This document shows, piece after piece, positions 16,476 to 26,449 of a stretch of 64,000 bases of DNA. The position numbers and the translations under genes were made by a program. Origin of the DNA: Acidimicrobiia bacterium (GTDB lineage: Bacteria > Actinomycetota > Acidimicrobiia > Acidimicrobiales > Aldehydirespiratoraceae); NCBI GenBank assembly GCA_022819505.1, contig JAJEHD010000021.1:160776-224775 (forward strand). The letters run 5' to 3'. The notes beneath the pieces are model-generated. The model did not search any database. It worked only from the letters and a program-made list of their open reading frames with translations, and had not been told where the DNA came from. Every line of letters starts with the position of its first letter. Within the stretch, counting starts at the first letter, position 1.

Positions 16476-17041
16476 GCACGCCGGCGGTGCGTCGCGGCTA
16501 CTCGGTGGCGCAGACCGCCCGCCTGGTGTCGGCGCTGCGATGGGCCTGCGGCCGGCTGTCGGAGATCCTGGGGGTGTGGGCTCAGGAAGCCGCAACGGCC
16601 GGAGCCCCGCACGCCGTCGCCTCCGTCCGCTTGACGGTGTTGAGCCGGCGGCTCGAGGCCCATCTCGAGACCCTCGACGGGCTTCAGCCCGACTCCGTAC
16701 TTATGGCGGGGTGGAGGCAGGCCGCGCCCGCGGATCAGGCCCTGGCCGCCGCGCTCGACGAGATGGCGGCGATGGAGGGTCCGTTGGAGCGCCTCGCGGT
16801 GGCCGAGACGGTAATCGTGCCCGCGCTCGCCGGCGTCTACCGCGAGATCGGCGAGCACGCCGCGCCCCACTGCGACGCCGCTCTGGCTTCGGCGGCCCGG
16901 GCGCTGCGCCATGACCTGGACCGCGGGACGGCCGCGGCCGGAACCGGTCAGCCCGGAGCGGTCGGGGCGGCCCACGGTGTGCTCGCCGCGGCCGGCGGCC
17001 TCGTCGGGCTGGACGTGCTGACGCCTGGGGAGTGGGCCTAG
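16472..17041 (+). CDS. Helical protein of unknown function, coupled to nadE
   Basis: 189 residues from GTG 16472, which overlaps the nadE stop (GTGA). It is Ala-rich and almost wholly helical by composition (VAQTARLVSALRWACGRLSEILGVWAQEA, QALAAALDEMAAMEGPLERLAVAETVIVPALAGVYREIGEH). The spaced Glu/His residues (LDEM...ERLAV...YREIGEHAAPHCD) recall four-helix-bundle proteins, but no metal motif is convincing. The frame continues upstream in shadow of nadE; the coupled start is preferred. Confidence 0.6.
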   Translation: MSTPAVRRGYSVAQTARLVSALRWACGRLSEILGVWAQEAATAGAPHAVASVRLTVLSRRLEAHLETLDGLQPDSVLMAGWRQAAPADQALAAALDEMAAMEGPLERLAVAETVIVPALAGVYREIGEHAAPHCDAALASAARALRHDLDRGTAAAGTGQPGAVGAAHGVLAAAGGLVGLDVLTPGEWA

Positions 17042-17214
17042 CGCCGACCGGGCGGCCGGTTCGCGAAATGCGGCCGGTTCGGGTTCGGGCCCGGTGTCGC
17101 TGAATTGTTCGGGCCGTGGTTGGCGATGGGCAAAACGTCGTTATCGTTCAACCTGTCAATGGCGAGCGGGGCGGCGATCGTCGTGGCTTGCTCTCGGACC
17201 CGGAGCGGGGGTAA

Positions 17215-18162
<948 letters not shown>

Positions 18163-18189
18163 CGGTTCCGGCCCTCCCCGGGGTGCGGC

Positions 18190-18891
18190 TCAGGGGTCGG
18201 TCGGGTCTTCGCCGGGCTGGGGCGCGGCCACCGCCCCGACGATCCGCTTCATCAGCGCGTCCCATTCCTGCTGGGTCGGAGCCGCCTGTCTCGGCCCGTC
18301 GGCGGAGAGGGCCAGGTGGGTTCCCAGATCGAGCGCTTGGCAGAACACGACGATGGCCTCGGTGCTCAGCGACGGGTCGATGAGGCCGGCTTCCTTGCCC
18401 TCGGCCACCATCGCGGTCAGCGTGTCGGCCTCGGTGTCGAGGCACTCCGAGACCAATTCGGCGATCGAGTCGTCGTGGCGCGCGCTGACGAATGTCTCGA
18501 ACATCAGGTCGCCGAGCCCGTGATCGTCCGACGAGAGCAGGCTGGCGCCGAGGGCCGCCATCCTCTCATCGGCCGGCATGCCGGCCGAGTTGCCCATGAA
18601 CGCCATCCGTTGGGATGTCGCGTGCTCGACGACCGCGAGGAACAGTTGCGGCTTGGTGGGCCAGCGCGCGTAGATGGCGCCGGTCGTGAGCCCGCACCGT
18701 CGGGCGATCTCGTGGATCCGGGTCGCCTCGTAGCCGTTCTCGCCGAACGTGGCGACGCCCGCCTCCAGCAGACGCCTGGTGACATCCTGTGACTTGCGGG
18801 AACCCGTGGTTGCGCCGGACGCGCCTTCGAGTCCGCTGCTCTGTGCCTCAGTCCGGTCCGTGTCCAACGCCATGTGCATGTCCTGTCTCAT
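18190..18891 (-). CDS. TetR/AcrR family transcriptional regulator
   Basis: About 233 residues. After a polar tail of about 35 residues the TetR helix-turn-helix reads VTRRLLEAGVATFGENGYEATRIHEIARRCGLTTGAIYARWPTKPQLFLAV, followed by a helical ligand-binding domain. Several in-frame starts exist: ATG 18891, ATG 18879, and GTG 18894. An inverted repeat overlaps the start region, so it is probably autoregulated and may also act on the divergent sensor gene at 19110. The ligand is unknown. Confidence 0.9.
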   Translation of the reverse strand: MRQDMHMALDTDRTEAQSSGLEGASGATTGSRKSQDVTRRLLEAGVATFGENGYEATRIHEIARRCGLTTGAIYARWPTKPQLFLAVVEHATSQRMAFMGNSAGMPADERMAALGASLLSSDDHGLGDLMFETFVSARHDDSIAELVSECLDTEADTLTAMVAEGKEAGLIDPSLSTEAIVVFCQALDLGTHLALSADGPRQAAPTQQEWDALMKRIVGAVAAPQPGEDPTDP

Positions 18892-18892
18892 C

Positions 18893-18911
18893 ACATATGA
18901 CGGTCATGTGT
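18893..18911. promoter_or_regulatory. Candidate TetR operator (inverted repeat)
   Basis: ACATATGAC-G-GTCATGTGT is a 19-bp repeat with 8 of 9 positions symmetrical, sitting on the start codon of the TetR gene and between two divergent genes. Size and place are as expected for a TetR operator. Confidence 0.5.
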
Positions 18912-19109
18912 TGAAATCATCACCGGGAGCGACTCTAGCACTCGCGCCTGCCTGCGCACCTTCGCCAACGGCGATCAGGGCACCACTGTGACGATCCGAC
19001 TTTCCCCGTGATTGCACCTAACTCCGCAGGAGCCGGAGTATCCGAAAGAGCTGTAGCGTGGGGCGGCGCGCCCACACAGACCGACCGATAGTTCGACCAA
19101 CGATGCCCT

Positions 19110-21551
19110 ATGCTGCGGCGGACCGGAGCCGAGATCGAGCGCTCGCTCGACGGCGTTCCGGGGTGCAGCCGAGCGATGGAGGGTGCCGGATTGGGCGACA
19201 GTGACCTCTTGAGGGTGGAGAACGACATGCTGCACGCCCGGCTGTCGGGATTGACCGAAGCAATCCTGCGCATCAGTGAGGATCTCGACCTCGACGTAGT
19301 GCTTCAGGAGGTGGTGGACAGCGCTCGGGCCCTCACCGGCGCACGCTACGGCGCGATCGCCACCCTGGACGATGCCGGGGAGTTGCAGGACCTGCTGCTG
19401 TCGGGAACGTCTCCCGAACAGGAACAGGCGCTGCTGGGCTATCCCCGGGGCTTGGAGTTGCTCGCGTACCTCATCGGTTCCCGCGAGCCGTTGCGGACCC
19501 CGGACTTTGAGGCTCTGTTGGAGTCTGAGGGCTTCGAGGGGTTCCAGGTCCCCATAGGCGCGTTTCTCGGGACTCAGATCCGGGTGCGGGACTGCCATGT
19601 GGGTTCGATCTTCATCGGCGAGAAGGACGACGACTCGGCGTTCACCCGCGAGGACGAGGAGACCCTGGAGATGTTCGCCACGCAGGCGGCGATGGCGGTC
19701 ACCAACGCCCGCCGCTATGGCGAGGAGCAGCGGGCCAAGGCCGACCTCGAGGCTCTGGTCAACACTTCCCCGGTGGGAGTGCTGGTGGTGGACGTCGGCT
19801 CGCGGACGGTGGTGATGGCCAACCGCGAGGCGCGCCGCATCGTCGGCGTGCCACCGGCGGACGACCGCGACCCGACGGGGGCGCTCTGGGGGCTGACCTG
19901 CCGGCGGATAGACGGGTCCGAGGTCTCCTACGAGGATCTGCCGGTGGTGCGGTCGGTCCGGCGGGGCGAGACCGTTCAGGCCGAGGAGTTGGTGATCGAG
20001 CGCCGCGACGGCAGCGACGTGACCACCCTGGTCAACGCCACGCCCATCCGCTCCGACGACGGCGAGCTGGTGACGGTGGTGGCCACGCTGCAGGACATGA
20101 CGCCGCTGGAGGAACTGGAGCGGCTGCGGGCCGAGTTCCTGGCGATGGTCAGCCACGAGCTCCGGGCGCCCCTCACGTCGATCAAGGGCGCGGCGGCCAC
20201 CGTGCGGGGCTCGTCGATGCCGCTGGACTCCGTCGAGGTGCGCCAGTTCTTCGGCCTCATCGAGGACCAGGCCGACCATATGCGAGACCTGATCAGCGAC
20301 CTGCTGGACATGACCCGGATCGAGGCCGGGACCCTGTCGATGGCCCCCGAGCCGACCGACCTGGCATCCATCATCGACCAGGCCAGGAACGCCTTCCTCA
20401 GCAGCGGGCACCGCCATATCGTCGACGTCGAGGCCGGGCCGAGCCTGCCCCGGGTGTGGGCCGACAAGCGGCGCATCGTGCAGGTCCTGCACAACCTGCT
20501 GTCCAACGCGGCGGCCAGCTCGCGTGAATGGTCCACCATCACGGTGGCCGCGTCGCTGGAGGGCACCCATGTGACCGTCTCGGTCAGCGACGAGGGAGTC
20601 GGCATCGCCCCCGAGCGCCTGCCGCTGCTCTTCGTCAAGTTCTCCCGGCTTCACGGCGACGACCACGATCGATCCGAAGCCGGCTACGGCCTGGGCCTCG
20701 CCATCTGCAAGGGCATCGTCGAGGCCCACGGTGGCCGCATCCGGGCCCACAGCGAGGGTGAGGGCCACGGCACCCGGTTCACGTTCACCATCCCCGCGCT
20801 GGAGGAGCCGGCCGTCGGGGAGCCCGCGGGCACCGACCGCGACAACGGCGAGGCGGTCCGAGCGCCGTCGAGGGTGGAGCGCATCCTCGCCATCGACGAC
20901 GACCCGCAGACGCTGCGCTACGTCCGCAACACGCTGGCGAAGGCGGGCTACACGCCCATCGTCGCCAGCGACCCCAGCGAGCTCGAGCGCCTCTTCGACG
21001 CCGAGAAGCCCCACCTGGTGCTGCTGGACCTGGTGCTGCCGGGAGCCAACGGCTTCGAGCTGATCAGGCGCATCCCCAAGATCATGGAGGTGCCCGTGAT
21101 CATCATGTCGGGGAGAGGCGACGACCAGAAGGTGGCCGAGGCCTTCGAGCTGGGAGCCTCCGACTACGTCGTCAAGCCCTTCTCGCCCACCGAGCTGCTG
21201 GCCCGCATCAAGGCGGCGCTGCGCAGGCGGTCCCAGTCCCTGCATGCAGAGCCCTACCGTGTGGCCGACCTCACCGTCGACTACATCACCCGCGACGTCA
21301 CCGTCTCGGGGCGGGCCGCGAAGCTCACCCCCACCGAGTACAAACTGCTGGCCGAGTTGTGCACCAACGCGGGCCGGGCCCTGAGCTACCAGCAGCTGCT
21401 CGAGTGTGTCTGGGAGGAGGGCTCCAGCGGCGACCCCCGTCGGGTGCGCACCTTCATCAAGGACCTGCGGGCCAAGCTCGGCGACGACGCCCGGAACCCC
21501 ACCTACATCCTCACTGTCCCCGGCGTCGGCTACCGGGCCGCCGCCCCCTAG
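19110..21551 (+). CDS. GAF-PAS-histidine kinase-receiver-winged-helix single-chain sensor/regulator
   Basis: 813 residues. In order: GAF domain (about 50-205), PAS domain (about 210-335, ALVNTSPVGVLVVDVGSRTVVMANREARRIVGV), HisKA with His in EFLAMVSHELRAPLTS (about 350), HATPase with LHNLLSNAAASS, VSDEGVGI and GYGLGLAICKGIVEAHGG, a receiver domain with Asp in HLVLLDLVLPGANGFEL and Lys in SDYVVKPFSP, and an OmpR-type winged helix ending LGDDARNPTYILTVPGVGYR. Sensing, phosphotransfer and DNA binding are thus on one soluble polypeptide with no membrane segment. The GAF and PAS domains suggest a cytosolic small-molecule, redox or light input. GTG 19182 would be a later alternative start. Confidence 0.92.
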   Translation: MLRRTGAEIERSLDGVPGCSRAMEGAGLGDSDLLRVENDMLHARLSGLTEAILRISEDLDLDVVLQEVVDSARALTGARYGAIATLDDAGELQDLLLSGTSPEQEQALLGYPRGLELLAYLIGSREPLRTPDFEALLESEGFEGFQVPIGAFLGTQIRVRDCHVGSIFIGEKDDDSAFTREDEETLEMFATQAAMAVTNARRYGEEQRAKADLEALVNTSPVGVLVVDVGSRTVVMANREARRIVGVPPADDRDPTGALWGLTCRRIDGSEVSYEDLPVVRSVRRGETVQAEELVIERRDGSDVTTLVNATPIRSDDGELVTVVATLQDMTPLEELERLRAEFLAMVSHELRAPLTSIKGAAATVRGSSMPLDSVEVRQFFGLIEDQADHMRDLISDLLDMTRIEAGTLSMAPEPTDLASIIDQARNAFLSSGHRHIVDVEAGPSLPRVWADKRRIVQVLHNLLSNAAASSREWSTITVAASLEGTHVTVSVSDEGVGIAPERLPLLFVKFSRLHGDDHDRSEAGYGLGLAICKGIVEAHGGRIRAHSEGEGHGTRFTFTIPALEEPAVGEPAGTDRDNGEAVRAPSRVERILAIDDDPQTLRYVRNTLAKAGYTPIVASDPSELERLFDAEKPHLVLLDLVLPGANGFELIRRIPKIMEVPVIIMSGRGDDQKVAEAFELGASDYVVKPFSPTELLARIKAALRRRSQSLHAEPYRVADLTVDYITRDVTVSGRAAKLTPTEYKLLAELCTNAGRALSYQQLLECVWEEGSSGDPRRVRTFIKDLRAKLGDDARNPTYILTVPGVGYRAAAP

Positions 21552-21651
21552 CCGGCGCCGGGCGCGCCAGCGCATGTGAAGATGGCGACAACCACAAGAG
21601 GTATGTGCTCTTCGAATATACGCGGCTGATCCGCGGACCTATAGTGGGCTG

Positions 21652-21703
21652 GCCCGGCCCCGATTAGGCGACTCGTACCTGATATGCCTCCACGGGGCCG
21701 GGC
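21652..21703. repeat. Inverted repeat, possible structured RNA or terminator
   Basis: GCCCGGCCCCG (21652-21662) and CGGGGCCGGGC (21693-21703) are perfect 11-bp complements with a 30-base loop. It lies in the 221-base gap between two convergent genes, so a bidirectional terminator is the simplest reading, although no T-run follows and the loop is long. Nothing else is recognised in the gap. Confidence 0.4.
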
Positions 21704-21772
21704 ATCTTCGTCCCTGTGGCCGCCTCGAGCCGCTTCGACTGGGGCCCGGTCGCGTCTGCGCGACGGCGGACG

Positions 21773-23164
21773 TCAGCGATCGGCAGTTGCGACCAGGGGC
21801 TTGGGCGGGAAGAAGAGCCCGTCATAGATCCAGCGCTCACCCAGCGGCTCCGACAGCTCGACAGTCACCGCGGTCCAGGGGTTTCCCGGGCAGGTGGCCG
21901 ACCCGGCGACAGGCACCACCGCGAAGGCGACCACCACCGCGTCGTCGGTCTCGATCACCTGGGGGCCCCGCAGCGCGTCGCCCATCTCGCGGCCGCTGGC
22001 GCATCCCAGCTCGGACACCAGCACATCGACGCTCGTGTCACCGGGTTCGGGCATCGAGTCGGGATCGAGGAGCACCTCCACCGGCGCGAGCCCCGGCGGC
22101 AGCGGGATGGTCGGCTGGCAGGGACGTCCGCCCCCATGTCCGGCGAAGATCCACCGTTCGCCGCGCCTCTCCACTCCGGCGACACCGAAGCTGTATTCGG
22201 CCAGCGCGGCGAACGTGGCGCTGTCGTCGTCTATGCTGATCACGACCCACCGGCCCCGGGGCAGCGGCTCGCCCCCCGGAGTGTCGAGCTCGGCCCGCAG
22301 CACGTCCACCGCCGGATGGTCGACGTCGTCGATCGAGGGCGGGGCGATCATCTGGGAGTAGCGCACCGGCGGGGTCCCCGGACACGACACCACAGGATCC
22401 TCCACGTCCAGATCCGGGATCACCGCCAGCGGCCCCTCGGGCGGCTGCGGCGTGCGGAAGATGTCCACGCAGACCGCCGACGAGTCCGGCACCCGCTCTG
22501 CGATCTCGGCCAGCGCCCCCTCGGGCGGATTCACCAAGTGGAGGCTCATCCGCTGGCGGAGGATGTCGTAGGACGTGGCGTCGAGACCGAACTCCGTCCA
22601 CTCCTCTCTGGGAATGGACTGCCAGGTCTCATCCAGCAGGGCCTCCATCTCGGGCTGACTGAACCGGACCTGCACCACGTCGATGACGACGTCGTCGCGC
22701 TCGCCCAGGGGCCGGTCGTCGGTGATCGGCGGGGGCGGGTCCACGGCGGGGTAGTCGTCGGGGGTGGGGCGCCGGGCCAGGATCGCGGCCCGGTGCGGCT
22801 CGGGGTCGTCGGTGAACCCCATCATCAGCACCCCGCCGCTGTCACGATCGATCCAGTGGCCCGCGAACGTGTCGGGATGCTCCATCCCGTAGGTCAACAG
22901 CACACCGTCGATGATCGGATCGGGGTTCTGGCGGGCACCGAGCTTTCCCTCGAGCTGCGACCTCAACTCCGGCAGGTCCTCGCAGTTGGCCAACCCACCC
23001 GCGCCGGCGGGCTCATCCGATGGCTCCACCCCGGACGGCAGCACCCCGGACGGTTCCGCCCCGGACGGCAACAGCTCCGAGCCGCCGACGACAACGTTGC
23101 TGGTGTCCTCGCCGCATCCCACCGCCAGCACCGCCACAGCCATCAAAGCCGATAATGCCCTCAT
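21773..23164 (-). CDS. Lipoprotein of unknown function
   Basis: 463 residues from ATG 23164 (a GTG eight codons earlier is possible). The signal peptide MRALSALMAVAVLAVGC ends in a lipobox. It is followed by an imperfect repeat rich in Pro/Ser/Gly (PSGAEPSGVLPSGVEPSDEP). The mature part has two similar-looking halves with Cys residues (e.g. CVDIFRTPQPPEGP, WVVISIDDDSATFAALAEY, GRPCQPTIPLPPGLAP), suggesting an extracytoplasmic beta-rich protein. No catalytic motif recognised. It stands alone, divergent from the Fic gene. Confidence 0.75.
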   Translation of the reverse strand: MRALSALMAVAVLAVGCGEDTSNVVVGGSELLPSGAEPSGVLPSGVEPSDEPAGAGGLANCEDLPELRSQLEGKLGARQNPDPIIDGVLLTYGMEHPDTFAGHWIDRDSGGVLMMGFTDDPEPHRAAILARRPTPDDYPAVDPPPPITDDRPLGERDDVVIDVVQVRFSQPEMEALLDETWQSIPREEWTEFGLDATSYDILRQRMSLHLVNPPEGALAEIAERVPDSSAVCVDIFRTPQPPEGPLAVIPDLDVEDPVVSCPGTPPVRYSQMIAPPSIDDVDHPAVDVLRAELDTPGGEPLPRGRWVVISIDDDSATFAALAEYSFGVAGVERRGERWIFAGHGGGRPCQPTIPLPPGLAPVEVLLDPDSMPEPGDTSVDVLVSELGCASGREMGDALRGPQVIETDDAVVVAFAVVPVAGSATCPGNPWTAVTVELSEPLGERWIYDGLFFPPKPLVATADR

Positions 23165-23406
23165 ACCCCTGAGACGACCCAGCCCCACTGCGAGTTCCCA
23201 TCCCGTGCGAGCAGATCTTTCACGCTGAGCGACAACCCGCTGAGTTATGAATCTTTGAAAGATCCGGTGATCTGAAATCCGGGATGAGACAAAGCTACAT
23301 AACTCTGCAAACCTGACGCCGTGGTCAGTCTGCCGCCCTAGTCAAAGTTACGTAGGGGACCGTGACCAGGGCAATGCACACCTTGGTGCTATCAAGATCG
23401 CGTGAG

Positions 23407-23427
23407 ATGATATCTTTATAGTATCAT
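23407..23427. promoter_or_regulatory. Palindromic element 6 bases upstream of the Fic start
   Basis: ATGATA-N9-TATCAT, a perfect 6-bp inverted repeat in a locally AT-rich patch (23405-23433). It lies between the ribosome-binding region and ATG 23434. Suits an operator or a small RNA hairpin that controls the Fic gene. The rest of the 269-base gap shows no gene. It is AT-richer than the core genome and may mark the left edge of accessory DNA. Confidence 0.4.
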
Positions 23428-23433
23428 ATTCGC

Positions 23434-24600
23434 ATGATCTACCAGGCACCGTCTCTGACGGCGTTGGACAGGCAGGTCCTGGCCGAAATCCGGGGATGTC
23501 ACGACGGTTTGCACTCGTACCTGTTCAGGCCGCGACGGTGGTTCGGCACGCTCAGCCGCGTCATGATGGCTCGGGCCGTGCACGGCTCCACCTCCATCGA
23601 GGGCTACCACTCGACCGTCGCGGAGACCGCAGCCATTCTCGACGGTGAGGACGTCCCGCACCTGGACGCAGACACGCCCCGTGCCATTGCCGCCTACCGC
23701 GACGCGATGACCTATGTCCTGGCGCTCACCGATGAGGATGAGCCCTCGCCGGCCATGGATGCAACGCTGCTCAAGTCACTTCACTACCTGATGACGGCCT
23801 ACGACGCGGCGAAGCGGCCGGGGAGATGGCGAAAGGGCGGGGTGTGGGTGCGCGATAGCGAGGGTTCCGTCGTCTACACGCCCCCGGACCGCGATGAGCT
23901 CGAGGGACTGATCGAGGAGCTGGTGCACCAGGTCAACGACGACGGCCCGGACCCGCTCATCAGGGCAGCCATGGCGCACCTGAACCTGACTCTCATCCAC
24001 CCGTTCGAGGACGGCAACGGGCGCATGGCGCGCTGCCTGCAGAGCTTCGTGCTGGCCCAGCACACCAGACATCCGCACTTCATGAGCATCGAGGAGGATC
24101 TGGGGCGGCGCACCTCGCAGTACTACCGGGCGCTCCAGGACGCAGCGGCCGGTTCCTGGTCGCCGACCCGCAGCACCCGACCGTGGATCGAGTGGTGCCT
24201 GACCGCACACCTGAGGCAGGCCCAGAGGACTCGATGGCGTCTCGACTGGACCGAGGCCCTCTGGTCGGCCTGTGAGGACCTGGCCCGCAAGCACGGGTTC
24301 CCGGACCGGACCGTCGGGCCGATGATGGATGCCGCGTACGGGCGGACCCTCGGTCGATCCACCTACATCTTCATCGTGCAGCAGAGCCAGGGCGACCCCC
24401 TCAGCGACCTCTCAGCCTCCCGCGACCTGAGAGCGCTGGTGAGCGCCGACCTGCTCATACCCACCGGAGCCGGCAGAGGCCGCAAGTATCGGGCATCCGA
24501 CAGACTCAAGGCCCTACGCCAAGAGATGCGGCAAGCCTTCCCCCAACCCCCCGACCCAAACCCCTACGAGAACGTCGACCCCCAACTGCCCTTGAGCTAA
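23434..24600 (+). CDS. Fic family protein (AMPylase-type), with N-terminal inhibitory motif
   Basis: 388 residues. The core Fic motif HPFEDGNGRMAR is complete at residues 189-200, so it should be able to transfer AMP (or a related nucleotide moiety) to a target protein. The inhibitory (S/T)xxxE(G/N) motif is present at residues 52-57 (STSIEG), the class II arrangement in which the alpha-inh helix blocks the active site from within the same chain. A winged-helix-like C-terminal region (SASRDLRALVSADLLIPTGAGRGRKYRAS) could bind DNA, as in Fic/DOC proteins that regulate themselves. The last codons are strikingly C-rich. It stands alone, with no separate antitoxin next to it. Confidence 0.92.
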   Translation: MIYQAPSLTALDRQVLAEIRGCHDGLHSYLFRPRRWFGTLSRVMMARAVHGSTSIEGYHSTVAETAAILDGEDVPHLDADTPRAIAAYRDAMTYVLALTDEDEPSPAMDATLLKSLHYLMTAYDAAKRPGRWRKGGVWVRDSEGSVVYTPPDRDELEGLIEELVHQVNDDGPDPLIRAAMAHLNLTLIHPFEDGNGRMARCLQSFVLAQHTRHPHFMSIEEDLGRRTSQYYRALQDAAAGSWSPTRSTRPWIEWCLTAHLRQAQRTRWRLDWTEALWSACEDLARKHGFPDRTVGPMMDAAYGRTLGRSTYIFIVQQSQGDPLSDLSASRDLRALVSADLLIPTGAGRGRKYRASDRLKALRQEMRQAFPQPPDPNPYENVDPQLPLS

Positions 24601-24822
24601 CCAGCGATGAGCCCCGGCGGATCGAGAATCCAGCGTCGGGCGACGGTTGTGCGGTATTGGCGTCGGAGTAAGCGCACTCTGGCGAACAGTACGCTACGCG
24701 AAATGACCGACCGGAAGAGCGTCTACACGCAGTTCTTGACGACCCGCGGCGTCTCCAAACGATCCGCGGAGCTACTCGATTCCACGCCGCCGTGCTGCTG
24801 GCCGCGAGGTAGCGTTTCTTTC

Positions 24823-25095
24823 ATGGACGCCACTGACGAGAGGCCCCCTCTCGGCGACTACGAGCTGTTGAAGCGGATCACCGTGCGCTCCGACGTCTTC
24901 GGCGGCAAGCCGATGATCCGTGACATGCGCTTCGCCGTCGAACACGTCCTGGGGATGCTGGCCGCAGGCGACAGCGTGGAGACGATCCTCGACGAGTACG
25001 AGATTCTTGAGCCCGAGGACATTCAGGCTTGCCTGGTCTACGCGTACCGCTCCATCGTCGGCGAAACTGTCCATGATCATACTCTGATTCACTGA
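24823..25095 (+). CDS. DUF433 (VapB45-type antitoxin-like) protein
   Basis: 90 residues from ATG 24823. ITVRSDVFGGKPMIRDMRFAVEHVLGMLAAGDSVETILDEYEILEPEDIQACLVYAYRSI is a clear DUF433 domain, a small winged-helix protein normally paired with a DUF5615 PIN-like nuclease as VapB45/VapC45. The frame extends upstream to 24607 but without domain character. The expected toxin gene downstream is only a remnant (see 25103). Confidence 0.85.
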   Translation: MDATDERPPLGDYELLKRITVRSDVFGGKPMIRDMRFAVEHVLGMLAAGDSVETILDEYEILEPEDIQACLVYAYRSIVGETVHDHTLIH

Positions 25096-25102
25096 AACCA
25101 TT

Positions 25103-25381
25103 GAAATCCTACTAGGCGAGTGTGCCGGTTCTATTCGGCTGCGCCGGATGCTGGTTGGTCTGGGCCACGACGACCTGAGCACGGATTGGATCAACGGGCG
25201 CTGCCAAGCTCAAGACGTCTCAGTTGACGCGGACCTGGAACCGGTGTGGGTGCCAGTCTCGTCGTGGAGTCCGTTGGCGCCAGGTACGAGCCCAGGATGT
25301 CATACAGGCGTGCTTGGATTGAGGTCGGAGTGCGGTGAATCCGCCAGGGAATCAGGACTGCGAAGAGCTGAGTGCACGTGA
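25103..25381 (+). pseudogene. Possible decayed DUF5615 PIN-like toxin remnant
   Basis: Directly after the DUF433 gene one frame reads EILLGECAGSIRLRRMLVGLGHDDLSTDWI, which resembles the DUF5615 N-terminus (ILLDEC...R...L.GHDV) with the catalytic Asp changed to Gly. The rest of the frame to 25381 has no family character and no good start codon. The position is exactly where the partner toxin belongs. This is a by-eye match to a short motif. Confidence 0.35.
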
Positions 25382-26445
25382 GCGACGACCGATCGGACAA
25401 GACAGGCGAGAGCATCGGCAGCGCCGAAGGCTCAAATGACAAGACGCTGAGCCTCTTCAGCTTGGCGCTGTGGGGACCCGACGGGCCACCTGAAGATCTC
25501 CTCGGCAGAAGCGACTTTGTGTCCTTGTGCATCGAGGACCACGACCACGTCGACGACTGCTGGGGACGTCTCTCACCCATCAGGGAGCCGGTGGCGATCC
25601 CGCCGCCGAACATGCTCATCACGCGAGAAGACATGCAGGCGATCGCCAGGGGGTACTCGCCCATGGGCATGGACGACAGGTGGCTGGCGTTCATGGAGGA
25701 CGACCGGTTGTTTCTGCATCGCAGCTGGACCGGTCACGGCATCTACGAAGTGACGTTCGCGGCCAAAGAGACGGGCTTTGTGGCGACCTCCGCAAGGATC
25801 GAGAGCCATCCCGACCGTCAGCGGGGAGACTTCGACCCGGAGAACTTCGACCCGGTCAGCGAGCGCGACGAGTTGCGAGACCTGATCGTGCTCGTGTCCG
25901 GCGAGCCGATGCCTTTGGTGCTGCCGACGATCCTGTCGCGCATCCCCACTCTGGAGGCCGTGCTGGGAGACATCACGGTCCAGGACGTCGACGCCATCGT
26001 CAACACCGCCAATAGGCATCTGGCGGTCGGGGACGGCATCAACGGTGCAATCCACCGCGCCGCCGGTCCCGAACTGCTGCGGCACTGTCGAGCGCTCGGC
26101 GGCTGTGACGTTGGGCGGGCGGTGGTCACCCGGGGCTTCCGGCTAACGGCTCGGTGGGTCATTCACACGGTGGCGCCGAAGTGGACCGGCGGCACTCGCG
26201 GCGAGCCGGTGCTGCTGGAGTCGTGCTATCGCGAGTCCCTGGCGTGTGCAGACGAGGTCGGTGCCGAGAGCGTGGCCTTCCCGGCAATCGCAACGGGCGC
26301 CCGCGGCTATCCAGTGGAGGCAGCCGCCGCGACCGCCGTGGACGCCGTGCGCTCGGCATCCACCAAGGTGCGCACGATCCGCTTCGTCTGCTTCGACCCG
26401 CCGACGTTGCAAGCGTTCCAGTCAGCAATAGAAGACAGCGCCTAG
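25372..26445 (+). CDS. Macrodomain protein with an N-terminal extension
   Basis: 357 residues (GTG 25372 or GTG 25378). The C-terminal macrodomain (about residues 190-357) shows ITVQDVDAIVNTANRHLAVGDGINGAIHRAAGPELLRHC, VTRGFRLTARWVIHTVAPKW and VAFPAIATGARGYPVEAAA, as in O-acetyl-ADP-ribose deacetylases and ADP-ribosyl-protein hydrolases. The N-terminal 185 residues hold a second conserved-looking domain (DDRWLAFMEDDRLFLHRSWTGHGIYEVTF) that I cannot name. Such macrodomains can reverse ADP-ribosylation by toxins. The last 300 bases recur in broken form at 32227. Start uncertain by two codons. Confidence 0.88.
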   Translation: MHVSDDRSDKTGESIGSAEGSNDKTLSLFSLALWGPDGPPEDLLGRSDFVSLCIEDHDHVDDCWGRLSPIREPVAIPPPNMLITREDMQAIARGYSPMGMDDRWLAFMEDDRLFLHRSWTGHGIYEVTFAAKETGFVATSARIESHPDRQRGDFDPENFDPVSERDELRDLIVLVSGEPMPLVLPTILSRIPTLEAVLGDITVQDVDAIVNTANRHLAVGDGINGAIHRAAGPELLRHCRALGGCDVGRAVVTRGFRLTARWVIHTVAPKWTGGTRGEPVLLESCYRESLACADEVGAESVAFPAIATGARGYPVEAAAATAVDAVRSASTKVRTIRFVCFDPPTLQAFQSAIEDSA

Positions 26446-26449
26446 CAGC
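26152..26449 (+). repeat. Direct repeat, copy 1 (3' part of the macrodomain gene)
   Basis: About 300 bases that recur at 32227-32528 with roughly 90 % identity by eye, same orientation. The copies part at GGTGGGTCATTC on the left and CTAGCAGC on the right. Copy 1 is in frame within an intact gene. The 294 bases that follow (26450-26743) contain no convincing gene. Confidence 0.8.

Noticed and set aside
14097..16595. 832-residue open frame on the minus strand
   Set aside because: Antisense shadow of glnII and nadE, with no domain character.
18975..21575. 866-residue open frame on the minus strand
   Set aside because: Antisense shadow of the GAF/PAS sensor-regulator gene.
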